Shown here in pieces: positions 25,512 to 35,402 of a stretch of 64,000 nucleotides of DNA. How positions within the stretch are numbered: the stretch's first letter is position 1; each line of letters opens with the position of its first letter. The DNA is taken from positions 62,001 to 126,000 of the forward strand of contig JAMLHW010000001.1 in assembly GCA_023954475.1 (NCBI GenBank). Reading direction: 5' to 3'. The position numbers and the translations under genes are program-made. The DNA is from Anaerolineae bacterium. Lineage in GTDB: Bacteria > Chloroflexota > Anaerolineae > Promineifilales > Promineifilaceae. The notes under the pieces are model-generated. The model was not told where the DNA came from, did no database searches, and saw nothing but the letters and a program-made list of their open reading frames with translations.

Positions 25512-27122
25512 ATGAAGGTTTTTACTGTTGCGGAGATGGTTTCGGCCGAAAAATCGGCCGATGCAGCCGGTCACAGCTATGATGAAATGATGGAACGCGC
25601 CGGGCAAAGCCTGGCCGAAGCCATCACAGAGCGCGTTGACGTGACCGGCAAAAACATCCTCGTTCTCGTCGGCCCGGGCAACAACGGCGGTGACGGTCTC
25701 GTTGCCGGACGTTACCTGGCACAAGCGGGCGCCGACGTCGCTTTCTATCTCTTCAAACCGCGCGACGCAGCGCAAGACGTCAACTTCGCCAAAATTCAGG
25801 AAATGGGTCTATTCGCCGTCGACGCAGACTTTGACCAGCGCCATCGCGTTCTGCGTACCCGTCTCAACATCAGCGACATCGTCATCGACGGCTTGCTCGG
25901 CACAGGTGTCGCCCGACCAATTGGCGGCGATCTCGCTCAACTGATGCGTCAGGCAGCTACCGGTATCGCCGAGCGCACCGACATCCTTCGCACGCAACAC
26001 GACAACGCACGCGTCACGCTCACCGCGCCACATCTCACAAAGTCACCTTCTCCGCGACCGTTTATCGTCGCTGTCGATTGTCCCAGCGGTCTCAACTGCG
26101 ATACGGGCGCACTCGATCCGCTGGCCTTACCGGCCGATTTGACGGTGACTTTCGCCGGACCCAAACGCGGTCATTTTGTCTTCCCTGGAGCGGCGGCGTG
26201 CGGCGAACTGATTGTCGCCGATATTGGCATTGATCCGGCGTTGACGGCCGATGTGCCTGTCACGGCAGCGACGCCGCAGCTGATGGGATCACTGTTACCT
26301 TTTCGGCCGAAAGACGGTCATAAAGGCACATTTGGCTTTGCACTGATCGCTGCCGGGTCGCGCCGCTATTGGGGTGCGCCTGCATTGGCCGGTTTAGGCG
26401 CCCTGCGTGCCGGGTGTGGTCTCGTTGCTCTGGCTGTGCCCGCGCAATTGCGTCCGTCGCTGGCTATGCAATTACCGGAAGCGACGTATCTCCTCATTCC
26501 GGATGCAGAGGATTTGGGCAGTGCTTCGGCCGAAACTCTGCTCAAACACATGCAACGATACGACGCGCTGCTGGTCGGGCCGGGATTAGGTCCGGATTCG
26601 GCCGAATTTCTCCACACCCTGTTTGCAGCGCCCGATCTGCCGCCCCTCGTCATTGATGCAGACGGACTCAACTACCTGGCGCAGCAGGCCGAATGGTGGA
26701 AGCATATTCCGCCTGGTTCAATTTTGACGCCACACCCGGGCGAGATGGCGCGTTTGGTAGGTGAGGGCATTGATGATGGAGATCGAATTGCGTTAGCGCT
26801 GGAAAAATCGGCCGAATGGAACCAGATTGTCGTCCTCAAAGGCGCTTACACGGTGATTGCCACGCCTGAGGGCGAAGCGACACTCATTCCTATCGCCACA
26901 CCAGCCCTTGCCGTTGCCGGCAGCGGAGATGTGTTGGCCGGCGTCATCGTCAGCTTACTGGCACAAAAGGTATCACCCTACAATGCAGCCCGTCTTGGCG
27001 CATACTTGCACGCACGAGCTGGACTTCATGCCGCCCAGGTTATCGGCGCAGCCGGCGTACTCGCCCGTGAAATCGCTGACCATATCCCCTCTACCCGTAC
27101 TGCCTTGCTACAAGGCAGGTGA
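25512..27122 (+). CDS. nnr: Bifunctional NAD(P)H-hydrate epimerase / ADP-dependent dehydratase
   Basis: A 536-residue repair enzyme for damaged NAD(P)H hydrates. The N-terminal epimerase domain (YjeF_N, about 1-235) has GPGNNGGDGLVAGRYL. The C-terminal ribokinase-like dehydratase (about 245-536) has GPGLGPDSAEF, the TPHPGEMARL motif and AVAGSGDVLAGVI. A short low-complexity insert lies near residues 160-185 of the epimerase half. The ATG at 25512 gives the family-typical MKVFTVAEM start. Six TCGGCCGA palindromes lie in this single gene, mostly as Ser-Ala-Glu codons. Confidence 0.94.
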   Translation: MKVFTVAEMVSAEKSADAAGHSYDEMMERAGQSLAEAITERVDVTGKNILVLVGPGNNGGDGLVAGRYLAQAGADVAFYLFKPRDAAQDVNFAKIQEMGLFAVDADFDQRHRVLRTRLNISDIVIDGLLGTGVARPIGGDLAQLMRQAATGIAERTDILRTQHDNARVTLTAPHLTKSPSPRPFIVAVDCPSGLNCDTGALDPLALPADLTVTFAGPKRGHFVFPGAAACGELIVADIGIDPALTADVPVTAATPQLMGSLLPFRPKDGHKGTFGFALIAAGSRRYWGAPALAGLGALRAGCGLVALAVPAQLRPSLAMQLPEATYLLIPDAEDLGSASAETLLKHMQRYDALLVGPGLGPDSAEFLHTLFAAPDLPPLVIDADGLNYLAQQAEWWKHIPPGSILTPHPGEMARLVGEGIDDGDRIALALEKSAEWNQIVVLKGAYTVIATPEGEATLIPIATPALAVAGSGDVLAGVIVSLLAQKVSPYNAARLGAYLHARAGLHAAQVIGAAGVLAREIADHIPSTRTALLQGR

Positions 27123-27158
27123 CATAGTGCGCGTCCTGTGAGAAATCACATAGGCTAT

Positions 27159-27187
27159 TTGCACCCGATCCCAAATGCGTTTATAAT
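27159..27187 (+). promoter_or_regulatory. tRNA-Met promoter
   Basis: TTGCAC (27159-27164), 17 bases, perfect TATAAT (27182-27187), 13 bases before the tRNA. Confidence 0.8.
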
Positions 27188-27200
27188 TTTCGCCTGTTGC

Positions 27201-27272
27201 GGCGCCATAGCTCAGCGGCAGAGCGGGGGATTCATAAGCCCTAGGTCGGTGGTTCAAATCCACCTGGCGCCA
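27201..27272 (+). tRNA. tRNA-Met (anticodon CAT, elongator type)
   Basis: A 72-nt cloverleaf with a fully paired acceptor GGCGCCA/TGGCGCC, discriminator A and no encoded CCA. The anticodon loop TTCATAA gives CAT. Because position 1 pairs with 72, it is not the initiator. Elongator Met is more likely than lysidine-modified Ile. The anticodon stem has a non-canonical A-G at 31-39 and G-U at 27-43. Confidence 0.9.
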
Positions 27273-27282
27273 TCAATATGAG

Positions 27283-27306
27283 GGTCACCGATTGGTGACC
27301 TTTTTT
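27283..27306 (+). terminator. Terminator after tRNA-Met
   Basis: GGTCACC-GATT-GGTGACC followed by T6, ten bases after the tRNA. Confidence 0.92.
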
Positions 27307-27403
27307 GTTGGGCGAAGCTGTCACTCAACGCGTTCAACCGACAGCTTCTGTCGCAACAGCTTTGCCACTTCACGACTTTGTGTGAAGTTTTTCAACCTAT
27401 CTT

Positions 27404-29941
27404 ATGAATGCCTCTGACAATTCGGCAACGCTTTCAGAGCAAGCTCGCATAACCATGCGGCGCTGGTTTTGGCTGCCGCTGCTCCTCGGCGCTGTGCTGA
27501 TGCTTGTCTGGGCACAGGTGACACAGTGGCCACCGGCCATTGTCGCTATCGATATCAACCAGCATCGCGCCGATACCCCGGCCACCATCCCCAACAACGA
27601 TGACATCCTCAAGCAAACCTTTGTCGCCCGTCGGGACGGCTTGCAAGAAATTGAGCTGTTGCTCGTCAAATACGACCGTTCCGATCTGCCGAACAGCCAA
27701 TTGATCATCGAATTGCGCGATGACATCGGCAATCTCATCGTGCAGGAATTTCTTTCAACCAGCTCGCTGACACACAATGACCGTTACACAATTCGCTTTG
27801 ATCCGCAGCCGCATTCGGCCGATCGCACGTACACCTTCACATTGCGCGGACAAAACAACGAAACCGTGTCCGTTTGGGCTTACGCACACGATGTCTATGC
27901 CGATGGTGCTTTAATGCAAACCGAGCCGGGTGCGGCTCGTGATTTGCGCTTCATCACCCGCTATCGACTCACTGTTCCCGGTGCATTCAATCTGTTGCAA
28001 AACACAGTCCGCAGCGATGCCTTCCTGCTCGTGACGGCACTGTTCGTTTTGCCTTTGCCCGGTCTGCTTCTGCTGCAAGGGCATGAAACTATCGCTGTTT
28101 TACGTGCGCGGCGCACCAATACGGTCGTGTCGCCGGGTATTTTGGGGTCGGAGCCAAATTTCATCGCTATGTTGGCATTGGGTTTTGCACTGGGTATTGG
28201 CGTGTGGGCCATTATCTGGCAATGGATGACGGTGCTTGATCGTCACTGGTGGCCGCAAGCGCTGTGGGCTGTAACCATATTCGGCTGGGTAATGGTGATC
28301 ACGGGTCGCCTGGTTGTCGTGCGCCGGGGAAAAGAGGTTGTTCGGCCGAAAATGACCTTCCATTGGCAAGATGCACTGCTCATCGCACTCCTCACCCTTG
28401 CTCTGTCCGTGCGCTTACTGGCCGTGCGCGATCTGGCCTTTTCCGCCTGGGTCGATTCCAGCCGACACGCCTTGATCACGCGCAGCATGGCACTCAACGG
28501 CAACATGCTTGCCAACTATCACCCGCTGTTACCGGTCGATTCGGCACCATATCATTACGGTTTCCATGCCATCGCCGCGACACTATCGCAGATGCTCGGC
28601 GGCGATCTGGCGCATCTATTGCTCATTTTTGGGCAACTGCTGAATGCACTGCTCGTTCTCGCCGTCTATGGCGGCGGTGTCCTGATGACACGTCGTCGCA
28701 GCGCAGCATTGATCGCAGCTTTTCTCGTCGCACTGCCGCTTTATTTTCCCGCCTACTATGTCAGTTGGGGCCGTTACACCCAGTTGACCGGCATGTTGCT
28801 CTTCAGCGTGCTGGTCGGGCTGTCATGGCGTGTCTGCACCCAATCAACCTGGCGCAAGATTGACTGGTGGGCCGCAACCGTGATTGGACTATTGGCAGGC
28901 GGATTATTTCTCATCCATGTGCGCGTCTTTTTACTGTATTTGCCATTACTCATCGTTTTTTGGGGGTTTAATCGGGCACGGGGCAGCGCAACAATGCTCG
29001 CCGGCGGGATTATCGGCGTGCTGGTCGCTTTGCCACGATTGCTGGTCGTAGCGCCTTCTGCTACGCCAGATCGCGTATTCTCGCCTATTCCCGGCTACAA
29101 CAGCTTTCCAGTGAGTTACATCACGCCCGGTTGGGAGCGTCAATTTTACGCGCTGGCCGTGCTGGCTTTGCTGGCTGCCGTAATCGCCGCCGGACGCGAT
29201 TTGTATCGGCATGATGCAGCGCAAAAAACGCGCTGGTACAAACCGGTTCTCGCACTGGGTGTCTGGGTCGGTGTCTTGTTTCTGTTACTCGCCGGTGAGC
29301 GTGTCGGCCTGCCGGAATCGTGGTTGTTCAACCTCAATGCAATGGTAATCACTTTGTTTTTGCCGGTTGCGCTGGTAATCGGCATTGGCGCGGATCGCTT
29401 GTGGTTATGGCTGCGCGGTGCTCACTGGCTGGTGCAGCTAGTCGGGTATGCGGTGACAGGCGCATTATTGGTAGCGACATTGTTGTTTGGTGTACAACGG
29501 CAAATCACCATTGTCAATGAGCAGACGGTCCTGGCCGATTCGGCCGATAAGACAGCTTTGGCCTGGGCATTCAACAATTTGCCCGCTGACAGCAACATTG
29601 CCGTCAACAGTTGGCTCTGGTCAGGTCAAACCTGGGCAGGACACGATGGCGGCGCATGGTTCCTGCCGGTAACAGGCAGAAAAACGACGACGCCACCAAT
29701 CGATTACATCTACAATGCAGACCTCAGAGCGTCGGTCACGGCATTCAATCAGGCTGCGACGGCAATTGACGATTGGTCGACAGTGGATTCGGCCGAATTT
29801 CTGCGCCAAAACGGCATCACTCATGTCTACATCGGCTCACGCGGCGGCTTTTTCAACGAGCGTCAATTGCTCGACAATCCCGCACTGAAGTTGCTCTACA
29901 GCCGCGACGGTACGTTTATTTTTGCCCTGGCGCAACGATAA
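27404..29941 (+). CDS. Large polytopic membrane protein, GT-C-like
   Basis: An 845-residue protein. One N-terminal membrane span (about 20-40) leads to a beta-rich extracytoplasmic part (about 45-200). About a dozen further spans follow, including residues 205-310 and 320-700, and a soluble C-terminal segment of about 130 residues. The VDSSRHALITRSMALNG and APYHYGFHAIAATL stretches in the first large loop resemble the acceptor/donor loops of GT-C (dolichol- or polyprenyl-phosphate sugar) transferases, but the classic DE pair is not evident. A cell-surface glycan role is plausible. The start has no strong ribosome-binding site. Confidence 0.65.
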   Translation: MNASDNSATLSEQARITMRRWFWLPLLLGAVLMLVWAQVTQWPPAIVAIDINQHRADTPATIPNNDDILKQTFVARRDGLQEIELLLVKYDRSDLPNSQLIIELRDDIGNLIVQEFLSTSSLTHNDRYTIRFDPQPHSADRTYTFTLRGQNNETVSVWAYAHDVYADGALMQTEPGAARDLRFITRYRLTVPGAFNLLQNTVRSDAFLLVTALFVLPLPGLLLLQGHETIAVLRARRTNTVVSPGILGSEPNFIAMLALGFALGIGVWAIIWQWMTVLDRHWWPQALWAVTIFGWVMVITGRLVVVRRGKEVVRPKMTFHWQDALLIALLTLALSVRLLAVRDLAFSAWVDSSRHALITRSMALNGNMLANYHPLLPVDSAPYHYGFHAIAATLSQMLGGDLAHLLLIFGQLLNALLVLAVYGGGVLMTRRRSAALIAAFLVALPLYFPAYYVSWGRYTQLTGMLLFSVLVGLSWRVCTQSTWRKIDWWAATVIGLLAGGLFLIHVRVFLLYLPLLIVFWGFNRARGSATMLAGGIIGVLVALPRLLVVAPSATPDRVFSPIPGYNSFPVSYITPGWERQFYALAVLALLAAVIAAGRDLYRHDAAQKTRWYKPVLALGVWVGVLFLLLAGERVGLPESWLFNLNAMVITLFLPVALVIGIGADRLWLWLRGAHWLVQLVGYAVTGALLVATLLFGVQRQITIVNEQTVLADSADKTALAWAFNNLPADSNIAVNSWLWSGQTWAGHDGGAWFLPVTGRKTTTPPIDYIYNADLRASVTAFNQAATAIDDWSTVDSAEFLRQNGITHVYIGSRGGFFNERQLLDNPALKLLYSRDGTFIFALAQR

Positions 29942-30035
29942 CGCACACAAATTATAACGCCGTTGAGCGAAAAGTTGACGCTCTTTGTGCCACGTAACCT
30001 ACCCCTTGCCCCTCTTTATAACGCACTGCGTCGTG

Positions 30036-30064
30036 TTGTCATCTGTTGTCCAAAAAGCTATAAT
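30036..30064 (+). promoter_or_regulatory. etfBA promoter
   Basis: TTGTCA (30036-30041), 17 bases, perfect TATAAT (30059-30064). The leader would be about 100 bases. The 230-bp gap holds nothing else that I can recognise. Confidence 0.85.
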
Positions 30065-30171
30065 CGTGTGTTGTCAACTTGACGAAATACAATGCATCGC
30101 GCATTGATGATTTTTGAAAGACAAAGCGGTCAGCATTTGCCGGTCGCACCCTATTTCTGGAGGTTCCATAC

Positions 30172-30966
30172 ATGAAAGTTGTCGTTTGTACCAAACAAAC
30201 GCCCAGCACCACCGCCACATTCACTGTCAACAACGGTGTTGTAAGTTGGGATGATCCGGGCGGCAAGCCCAACGTTGTCAATCCGTGGGACGAATACGCT
30301 ATCGAAGAAGCGATCCGCCTCAAGGAAAATCATGGCGCAGAAGCGGCCATCGCCCTTACCGCCGGTGGTGAATCGGCCGATGACGTACTCAAAACCGCAT
30401 TGGCGATGGGTTGCACCGAAGCGATCCGCGTCGAAGATGCCGGATTTGCCGGCTCCGGCAGCCGCGGCACAGCCAACATTCTCGCCGCTGCCATCAAGAA
30501 GACCGGTGCCGATATCGCTTTCTTCGGCAAACAGGCCATCGACGGCGACACGGGACTGACACCAGTCATGGCGGCACGCGCTTTAGGCTGGACGCCATTG
30601 ACCTATGTGTCCGCAATCAAGAGCGTTAGCGATGACAGCATTACCGTCGAGCGCCAGATCGAAACGGGCACACAAACAGTCACCGCACCACTGCCGGTCG
30701 TTATCAGCGTTGTCAAAGAGATCAACGAGCCGCGTTATCCCTCTTTCATGGGTATCCGCAAAGCCAGCCGCGCCACAATCCCGGTCTGGTCTGCCGCTGA
30801 TCTGGATATTGAAGGCGCGTACGGCCCCGGATCAGCCAAAGTCGATTGGTCGGAAATTACGCAGCCGCCGTCACGCGACACAGTCGTTGAGTTTATCAGC
30901 GGTGATTCGGCCGAAGAAATCGCAGCAGCGCTGGCTACCAAGCTGTTTGAGGAGAAGGTGATCTAA
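30172..30966 (+). CDS. etfB: Electron transfer flavoprotein beta subunit
   Basis: A 264-residue ETF beta. It shows MKVVVCTKQTP at the start, NPWDEYAIEEA, and the AMP/FAD-binding segment GKQAIDGDTGLTP. It forms a heterodimer with EtfA that passes electrons from acyl-CoA dehydrogenases to the quinone pool, or takes part in bifurcation. GGAGG precedes the ATG. The stop overlaps etfA. An enoyl-CoA hydratase gene at 52.6 kb is the only other fatty-acid oxidation gene noticed here. Confidence 0.94.
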   Translation: MKVVVCTKQTPSTTATFTVNNGVVSWDDPGGKPNVVNPWDEYAIEEAIRLKENHGAEAAIALTAGGESADDVLKTALAMGCTEAIRVEDAGFAGSGSRGTANILAAAIKKTGADIAFFGKQAIDGDTGLTPVMAARALGWTPLTYVSAIKSVSDDSITVERQIETGTQTVTAPLPVVISVVKEINEPRYPSFMGIRKASRATIPVWSAADLDIEGAYGPGSAKVDWSEITQPPSRDTVVEFISGDSAEEIAAALATKLFEEKVI

Positions 30967-31931
30967 TGAAAACGTTCGTTTTTATTGAACATTACAACGA
31001 AGAAATTACGCCGATCAGCCGCGAAGCGCTGGGTGCCGCTCGCACTATCCTCGATGGCGAGGTCATCGCCCTCGTGTTTGGCAGCGATGCTGAAGAAGTA
31101 GCTGAAAAGGCGTTTGCATACGGTGCAGACCAGGTATTGGCCTGTGATGACGACTCGCTTGACGATTTTCGCGTGGAAGCAGTCGGTCCGCTGGTCGCTG
31201 AATTGGCAAATGAGTACGAGCCGGACGTGATTTTGATGGGCGCTTCCGTCACCGGTCGCGATCTGTCGGCCTGGATAGGCTACGATCTGGACGCCGGTGT
31301 CATTCCGGATGTAGTTGATTTCACCTTGGACGGCGACACGATCAAAGCATTACACCCGGTTTATGCGAGCAAATTGATGTCCACGGCTTTTGTCACGGGC
31401 GGCACGCAAATCATCACATTGCGTAGCCGGGCATTTCAGGCTATTGAGCCGGACGAAGATGCCGATGGTGATATCGAATGGGTGGACGCGGTTGCTGATG
31501 ACGACGCTGTGAAAGCAGAAATCGAAGGGTTGGCCGTTAGCGAAGGCGGCGTCAGCCTCACCGACGCGAGCATTATTGTCAGTGGTGGTCGTGGTGTCGG
31601 TGGCCCGGAAGGATTCGAGCCCGTACGCAAACTGGCTAACGTGTTGGGCGGTGCTTTAGGTGCTTCCCGCGCCGCTGTTGATGCCGGCTGGATTCCGTAC
31701 GAGCATCAGGTTGGTCAAACCGGCAAGACGGTTAGCCCGGACCTGTACATCGCTTGCGGCATCAGCGGTGCGATTCAGCATCAGGCCGGCATGCGCACAT
31801 CCAAAGTGATCGTGGCCATCAACAAGGATGCAGAAGCGCCGATATTCAAGTTGGCGAATTACGGTGTAGTTGCCGACCTGTTCAAGATCGTGCCGGCATT
31901 ATCGGCCGAATTCAGTAAACGCCTCAGCTAG
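30966..31931 (+). CDS. etfA: Electron transfer flavoprotein alpha subunit
   Basis: A 321-residue ETF alpha. The C-terminal FAD domain has the family signature GGRGVGGPEGFEPV, GASRAAVDAGWIP, HQVGQTGKTVSPDLYIACG and SGAIQHQAGM. Its ATG overlaps the etfB stop by one base. It holds the FAD that exchanges electrons with partner dehydrogenases. A strong terminator follows. Confidence 0.95.
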   Translation: MKTFVFIEHYNEEITPISREALGAARTILDGEVIALVFGSDAEEVAEKAFAYGADQVLACDDDSLDDFRVEAVGPLVAELANEYEPDVILMGASVTGRDLSAWIGYDLDAGVIPDVVDFTLDGDTIKALHPVYASKLMSTAFVTGGTQIITLRSRAFQAIEPDEDADGDIEWVDAVADDDAVKAEIEGLAVSEGGVSLTDASIIVSGGRGVGGPEGFEPVRKLANVLGGALGASRAAVDAGWIPYEHQVGQTGKTVSPDLYIACGISGAIQHQAGMRTSKVIVAINKDAEAPIFKLANYGVVADLFKIVPALSAEFSKRLS

Positions 31932-31950
31932 CATCATCACTCACCCACGA

Positions 31951-31981
31951 AAGGGGCCGCCAAACAAGGTGGCCCCTTTTG
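31951..31981. terminator. Terminator between etfA and the SAP gene
   Basis: Twelve-bp stem AAAGGGGCCGCC/GGTGGCCCCTTT (one G-U) with loop AAACAA and T4. It serves the convergent genes on both sides. Confidence 0.88.
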
Positions 31982-32007
31982 GTTTGGATTGACGTGCAGG
32001 CTTTACC

Positions 32008-32610
32008 CTACTTCTTTTTCAATTTCTTCGAGGCTGTCTTAACCTTTTTTGCTGCGCCTTTCGCCCCGTCGGTTGCTGTCGCAGCGGCACTACCGGCCAT
32101 TTTTTGTGCTTTGCTCGCCGCATCGGCCGATGCTTTGGCGGCTTCAGATTGCTTGGCTGTGTTAGCTGCATCCTCTGTCGCTTTCTTGACGGCGCCGGCC
32201 AATGTCGCAACCTGCACCTCAACTGTGTGTGCGGTTACTTCGAGGAGTGTTTTGAGTTGTGCGACCGTATTGCGCAATTCCTCAACCAACGAATCAAACT
32301 CTGAACGTCCGTTCTCTTCGATGTTCACACTCTCTGTAACGGGTTCAGTCTCGAGAGATTCGGCCGATTCAATCACCAAATCCGGTGTCGGCGGTGTCCC
32401 TTCCGTTGCGGCAAGCGATTCTGCAGCAACAACCGGTTTATACCCTTTCGGCATCGGAATAGAAGCCGTCACATCGCCTGGGCCATCGGTTTCCAACCGT
32501 TCAATCAGTGTCGCTTTGACACCACTGACCGGCAAATCGCGTTCACGCAACAGGTCTTTTAGTTCGGCAACTGTCATGTCTTCGTAATTTTTGCTTTCAT
32601 CGGCATTCAT
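32008..32610 (-). CDS. SAP-domain protein with histone-H1-like basic tail
   Basis: A 200-residue protein. Residues 12-46 (TVAELKDLLRERDLPVSG, then KATLIERL) form a SAP motif, a small helix-extension-helix that binds AT-rich or scaffold DNA. The middle is acidic and helical with coiled-coil character (about 105-150). The last 50 residues are Ala/Lys/Ser/Thr-rich and end KKVKTASKKLKKK, like histone H1 or phasin tails. A nucleoid-associated or DNA-organising role is inferred. GGAGAA precedes the start. Confidence 0.75.
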   Translation of the reverse strand: MNADESKNYEDMTVAELKDLLRERDLPVSGVKATLIERLETDGPGDVTASIPMPKGYKPVVAAESLAATEGTPPTPDLVIESAESLETEPVTESVNIEENGRSEFDSLVEELRNTVAQLKTLLEVTAHTVEVQVATLAGAVKKATEDAANTAKQSEAAKASADAASKAQKMAGSAAATATDGAKGAAKKVKTASKKLKKK

Positions 32611-32663
32611 CAGGTTCTCCCACGATAAGGATCGTTACTTTTTTCTATTTGAAGTTGAAGATA

Positions 32664-33755
32664 TTACAATTCGTCGCACAGCGTTTGCCAGTAAGCAGCC
32701 ATCCGTGCGCTAAATTGGTGGGGCATTTCCGCGTAGAGGCGTGCGCCTAGTGGTCGCGCCTCCATCTGCAATTCGCGACGGCGACGGTCGATCAATGCAA
32801 GCAAGTGGTCACGTTCAACCGCATCATCACAAAGAAAGAATTTGCGTTGCAACAGTTGGCTCAACTCATATAAGTCGTGTTCATCACCAAGTGTATCTGA
32901 CAACAGCTCCAATTGGCTGGCAAGGACATCGATAATTGCCGGCCACAAATTGCTGAGTATACCCATCTGGTAGCGCAAATATTTGACGCGTTTGCGCCAA
33001 TCGTGAAAAGTATGCGGCGTTTCATCTTGTAAGGCACGTGCCATCGCACGCCGCCCACGCCTATAAACGCGCGTGACACCTTGTTGCACGGTTGTGAATG
33101 TTTCGTCGGTCACAGGCAAGGCGACGAGGCGCGGACGGGCAGAGGCAATCAATGCCGCTGTCTGATCGAGCAGCGTACCTTCATCGATGATGGTGCGCAC
33201 GGCCATAGTGTGCATCTCCATGATGCGATCGTACGTGACAGCAAATGCATCGTCCGGCAATTCGTCGGCATAATGTGCGACTAGCTTGGCCAGTGTCAAA
33301 GCCATCACGGCGCTGTCGCGCATACCTGACAGTCGGCGACTGGCATCACGATAGACAATATTCTCGCGGCGGTAAACTGCGCTGCCGGTTTCATCACGAA
33401 CGAGACGCAGCGCGGCACGAACACGTTTGAACGCTTTGCGTGCGTCGTGAACGGCCAGATCAGAATGCCAGGTGGATTCGGTGAGTTGCCAGTATCCGAG
33501 ATCGGCCTGCTCGAGTGTAATGCGGCGAATACCGTCGGGGATGGCTTCGTGCGGCATGAGCAGGTAATTGACTGGTGGTCTGTCATCAACAATCGCGGAT
33601 TCAGGCAGCGCGTTGAGTTGTGCCTCGAGGTCGCGAATGCGCGTTTCGGCCGAATCTAGTGCCTGTTCCAATCGCCGTCGCTCTTGTTCCCAATTGGCGC
33701 GATCCGAATCGGATTCGATACCCTTGCCATAGCCGTTTATTGTTTGATCCTGCAT
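32664..33755 (-). CDS. CHAD-domain protein (polyphosphate-binding)
   Basis: A 363-residue protein. An N-terminal coiled-coil (about 20-55) is followed by a CHAD domain of two helical bundles. The conserved basic His motifs are AVHDARKAFKRVRAALRLV and TFHDWRKRVKYLRYQM, which bind polyphosphate or other polyanions. The usual CYTH partner domain is absent. I prefer the ATG at 33755, which has AAGGA five bases upstream; a further ATG lies 33 bases earlier. It neighbours the SAP gene on the same strand, 53 bases away. Confidence 0.87.
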   Translation of the reverse strand: MQDQTINGYGKGIESDSDRANWEQERRRLEQALDSAETRIRDLEAQLNALPESAIVDDRPPVNYLLMPHEAIPDGIRRITLEQADLGYWQLTESTWHSDLAVHDARKAFKRVRAALRLVRDETGSAVYRRENIVYRDASRRLSGMRDSAVMALTLAKLVAHYADELPDDAFAVTYDRIMEMHTMAVRTIIDEGTLLDQTAALIASARPRLVALPVTDETFTTVQQGVTRVYRRGRRAMARALQDETPHTFHDWRKRVKYLRYQMGILSNLWPAIIDVLASQLELLSDTLGDEHDLYELSQLLQRKFFLCDDAVERDHLLALIDRRRRELQMEARPLGARLYAEMPHQFSARMAAYWQTLCDEL

Positions 33756-33896
33756 AGTATCCTTATCAGATGCGATTGCACCAATCAATCAGCTTCTCGC
33801 CACTCACGATTGATCTTACTCCTCTATCTTAAACAATCCAAAAGCAGATATCAATTGTTTCGCATGTATATTCACACTTGAAGCGTTTGAGTGCGT

Positions 33897-33902
33897 TATA
33901 AT
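33897..33902 (+). promoter_or_regulatory. -10 element, leaderless gltX mRNA
   Basis: Perfect TATAAT ends seven bases before the ATG at 33910, with no Shine-Dalgarno between. The -35 is not clear. Confidence 0.65.
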
Positions 33903-33909
33903 CACCAAT

Positions 33910-35256
33910 ATGATGCCACGTTTTCGTTTTGCACCCAGCCCTACCGGAAGTCCGCACGTCGGCACATTGCACACGGCTCTCTTCAGTTGGGGATTGGCGC
34001 GAGCACTGGGCGGTGACGTGATTCTGCGCATTGATGACACTGATGCCAGCCGCAATCGTGCAGAGGATGTGCAAGCGATGATCGATGCACTGCATTGGCT
34101 GGGGCTGGATTGGGACGAAGGGCCGGACATCGGCGGTGACTGTGGGCCATATGTTCAATCACACCGACGGGAGCGACACGCTGCGGTTGCTGCATTGTTG
34201 CTGGAACGAGGCGCGGCGTATGTTGATGATTCGGCCGAAACTCGACAGAAACCCATTCGCCTGCGCATGCCCTCCGAAGGTGTCACCATTTTCGACGACG
34301 CCTTGCGTGGTTCGATTACCTTTGACAACGCCAATTTACCTGACCCGATCATTGTGCGCGGTGACGGCAGCCCACTCTACCATCTCGCTAACGCCGCAGA
34401 CGATCACGACATGGGCATCACACACGTGGTACGCGGCGACGATTGGATCAGCTCGACGCCAATTCAAATCGCCATATTCCGCGCACTGGACTGGCCGTTA
34501 CCCGTTTGGGTGCACTTGCCCTTGATCCTCAACAAAGAGCGCAGAAAACTGTCCAAACGCGATCCGGAAGGCGGTTATCTGGTCGATGATTTCCGCAACG
34601 CCGGCTACTTGCCGCAAGCGCTGTTCAACTACTTGCTGCTGCTGGGCTGGTCGCCGGATGGTGAGCAGGAAATCGTGAGCAAGTGGGATGTATATAAGCA
34701 GTTCACGATTGACCGGCTTTCGGCATCGGCACCGATCTTTGACTGGGGCAAGCTGAACTGGCTCAATCGGCATTATCTCAGGCAATATAGCGACGAAGAT
34801 TTGGCCGGTCTGATTCGGCCGATTTTAGAAGAAGCGTACGGTGCCATGCCGGTTTCGGCCGAATGGCTTGTGCAGTTGACCCGAACAATTCGCGATGAAT
34901 TGGTGACATTGCAGGATGCGGTCGATTCGGCCGAATGGGCGTTTGACCCACCGCCGTTACCCAATGATGCCGGCCAACTAGAACTTGCCGCGCCGCACGC
35001 ACCTGCTATCCTCATGCAACTCATCGCGGAATTGGCAGCTGTCGTCATATTGGATGCAGCCACGGCAAGCAGCATCCTCAACGGTTTGCGCCGTCAATTC
35101 CGTCAGCAGCACGATCTCAACGCCCGCGCCGTCTTGATCCCCATCCGCGTAGCCCTGACCGGCAAACTGGAAGGCCCGCCTTTGCACGAGATTATGGGAC
35201 TGTTGGGCAAGCAGCGCTGTCTGGATCGGCTCGCCGCCTCGCTCCGGCACCGGTAA
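33910..35256 (+). CDS. gltX: Glutamyl-tRNA synthetase
   Basis: A 448-residue class I synthetase. The HIGH motif appears as PHVGTLHTALF near residues 16-26, the KMSKS loop as KLSKRDPEGG near 213, and the discriminator region as DWGKLNWLNRHYL. The C-terminal anticodon-binding domain ends with GPPLHEIMGLLGK. It charges tRNA-Glu, and in many bacteria also tRNA-Gln. Its length is slightly below the usual 460-490. Five TCGGCCGA sites lie in or just after it. Confidence 0.93.
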   Translation: MMPRFRFAPSPTGSPHVGTLHTALFSWGLARALGGDVILRIDDTDASRNRAEDVQAMIDALHWLGLDWDEGPDIGGDCGPYVQSHRRERHAAVAALLLERGAAYVDDSAETRQKPIRLRMPSEGVTIFDDALRGSITFDNANLPDPIIVRGDGSPLYHLANAADDHDMGITHVVRGDDWISSTPIQIAIFRALDWPLPVWVHLPLILNKERRKLSKRDPEGGYLVDDFRNAGYLPQALFNYLLLLGWSPDGEQEIVSKWDVYKQFTIDRLSASAPIFDWGKLNWLNRHYLRQYSDEDLAGLIRPILEEAYGAMPVSAEWLVQLTRTIRDELVTLQDAVDSAEWAFDPPPLPNDAGQLELAAPHAPAILMQLIAELAAVVILDAATASSILNGLRRQFRQQHDLNARAVLIPIRVALTGKLEGPPLHEIMGLLGKQRCLDRLAASLRHR

Positions 35257-35402
35257 CGGTGTCTTTTACGTCCTAAACTTGCCAATTTCGGCCGAAACCT
35301 ATCAACTTTCCGAGTTGTTTTAGCGCGTGTGTTACAATCTTTCACTGATTGAAACCTGCGCTAACAAACATGTTTGAGGCGTCCCTAAGCAAGGAGTCCC
35401 TT

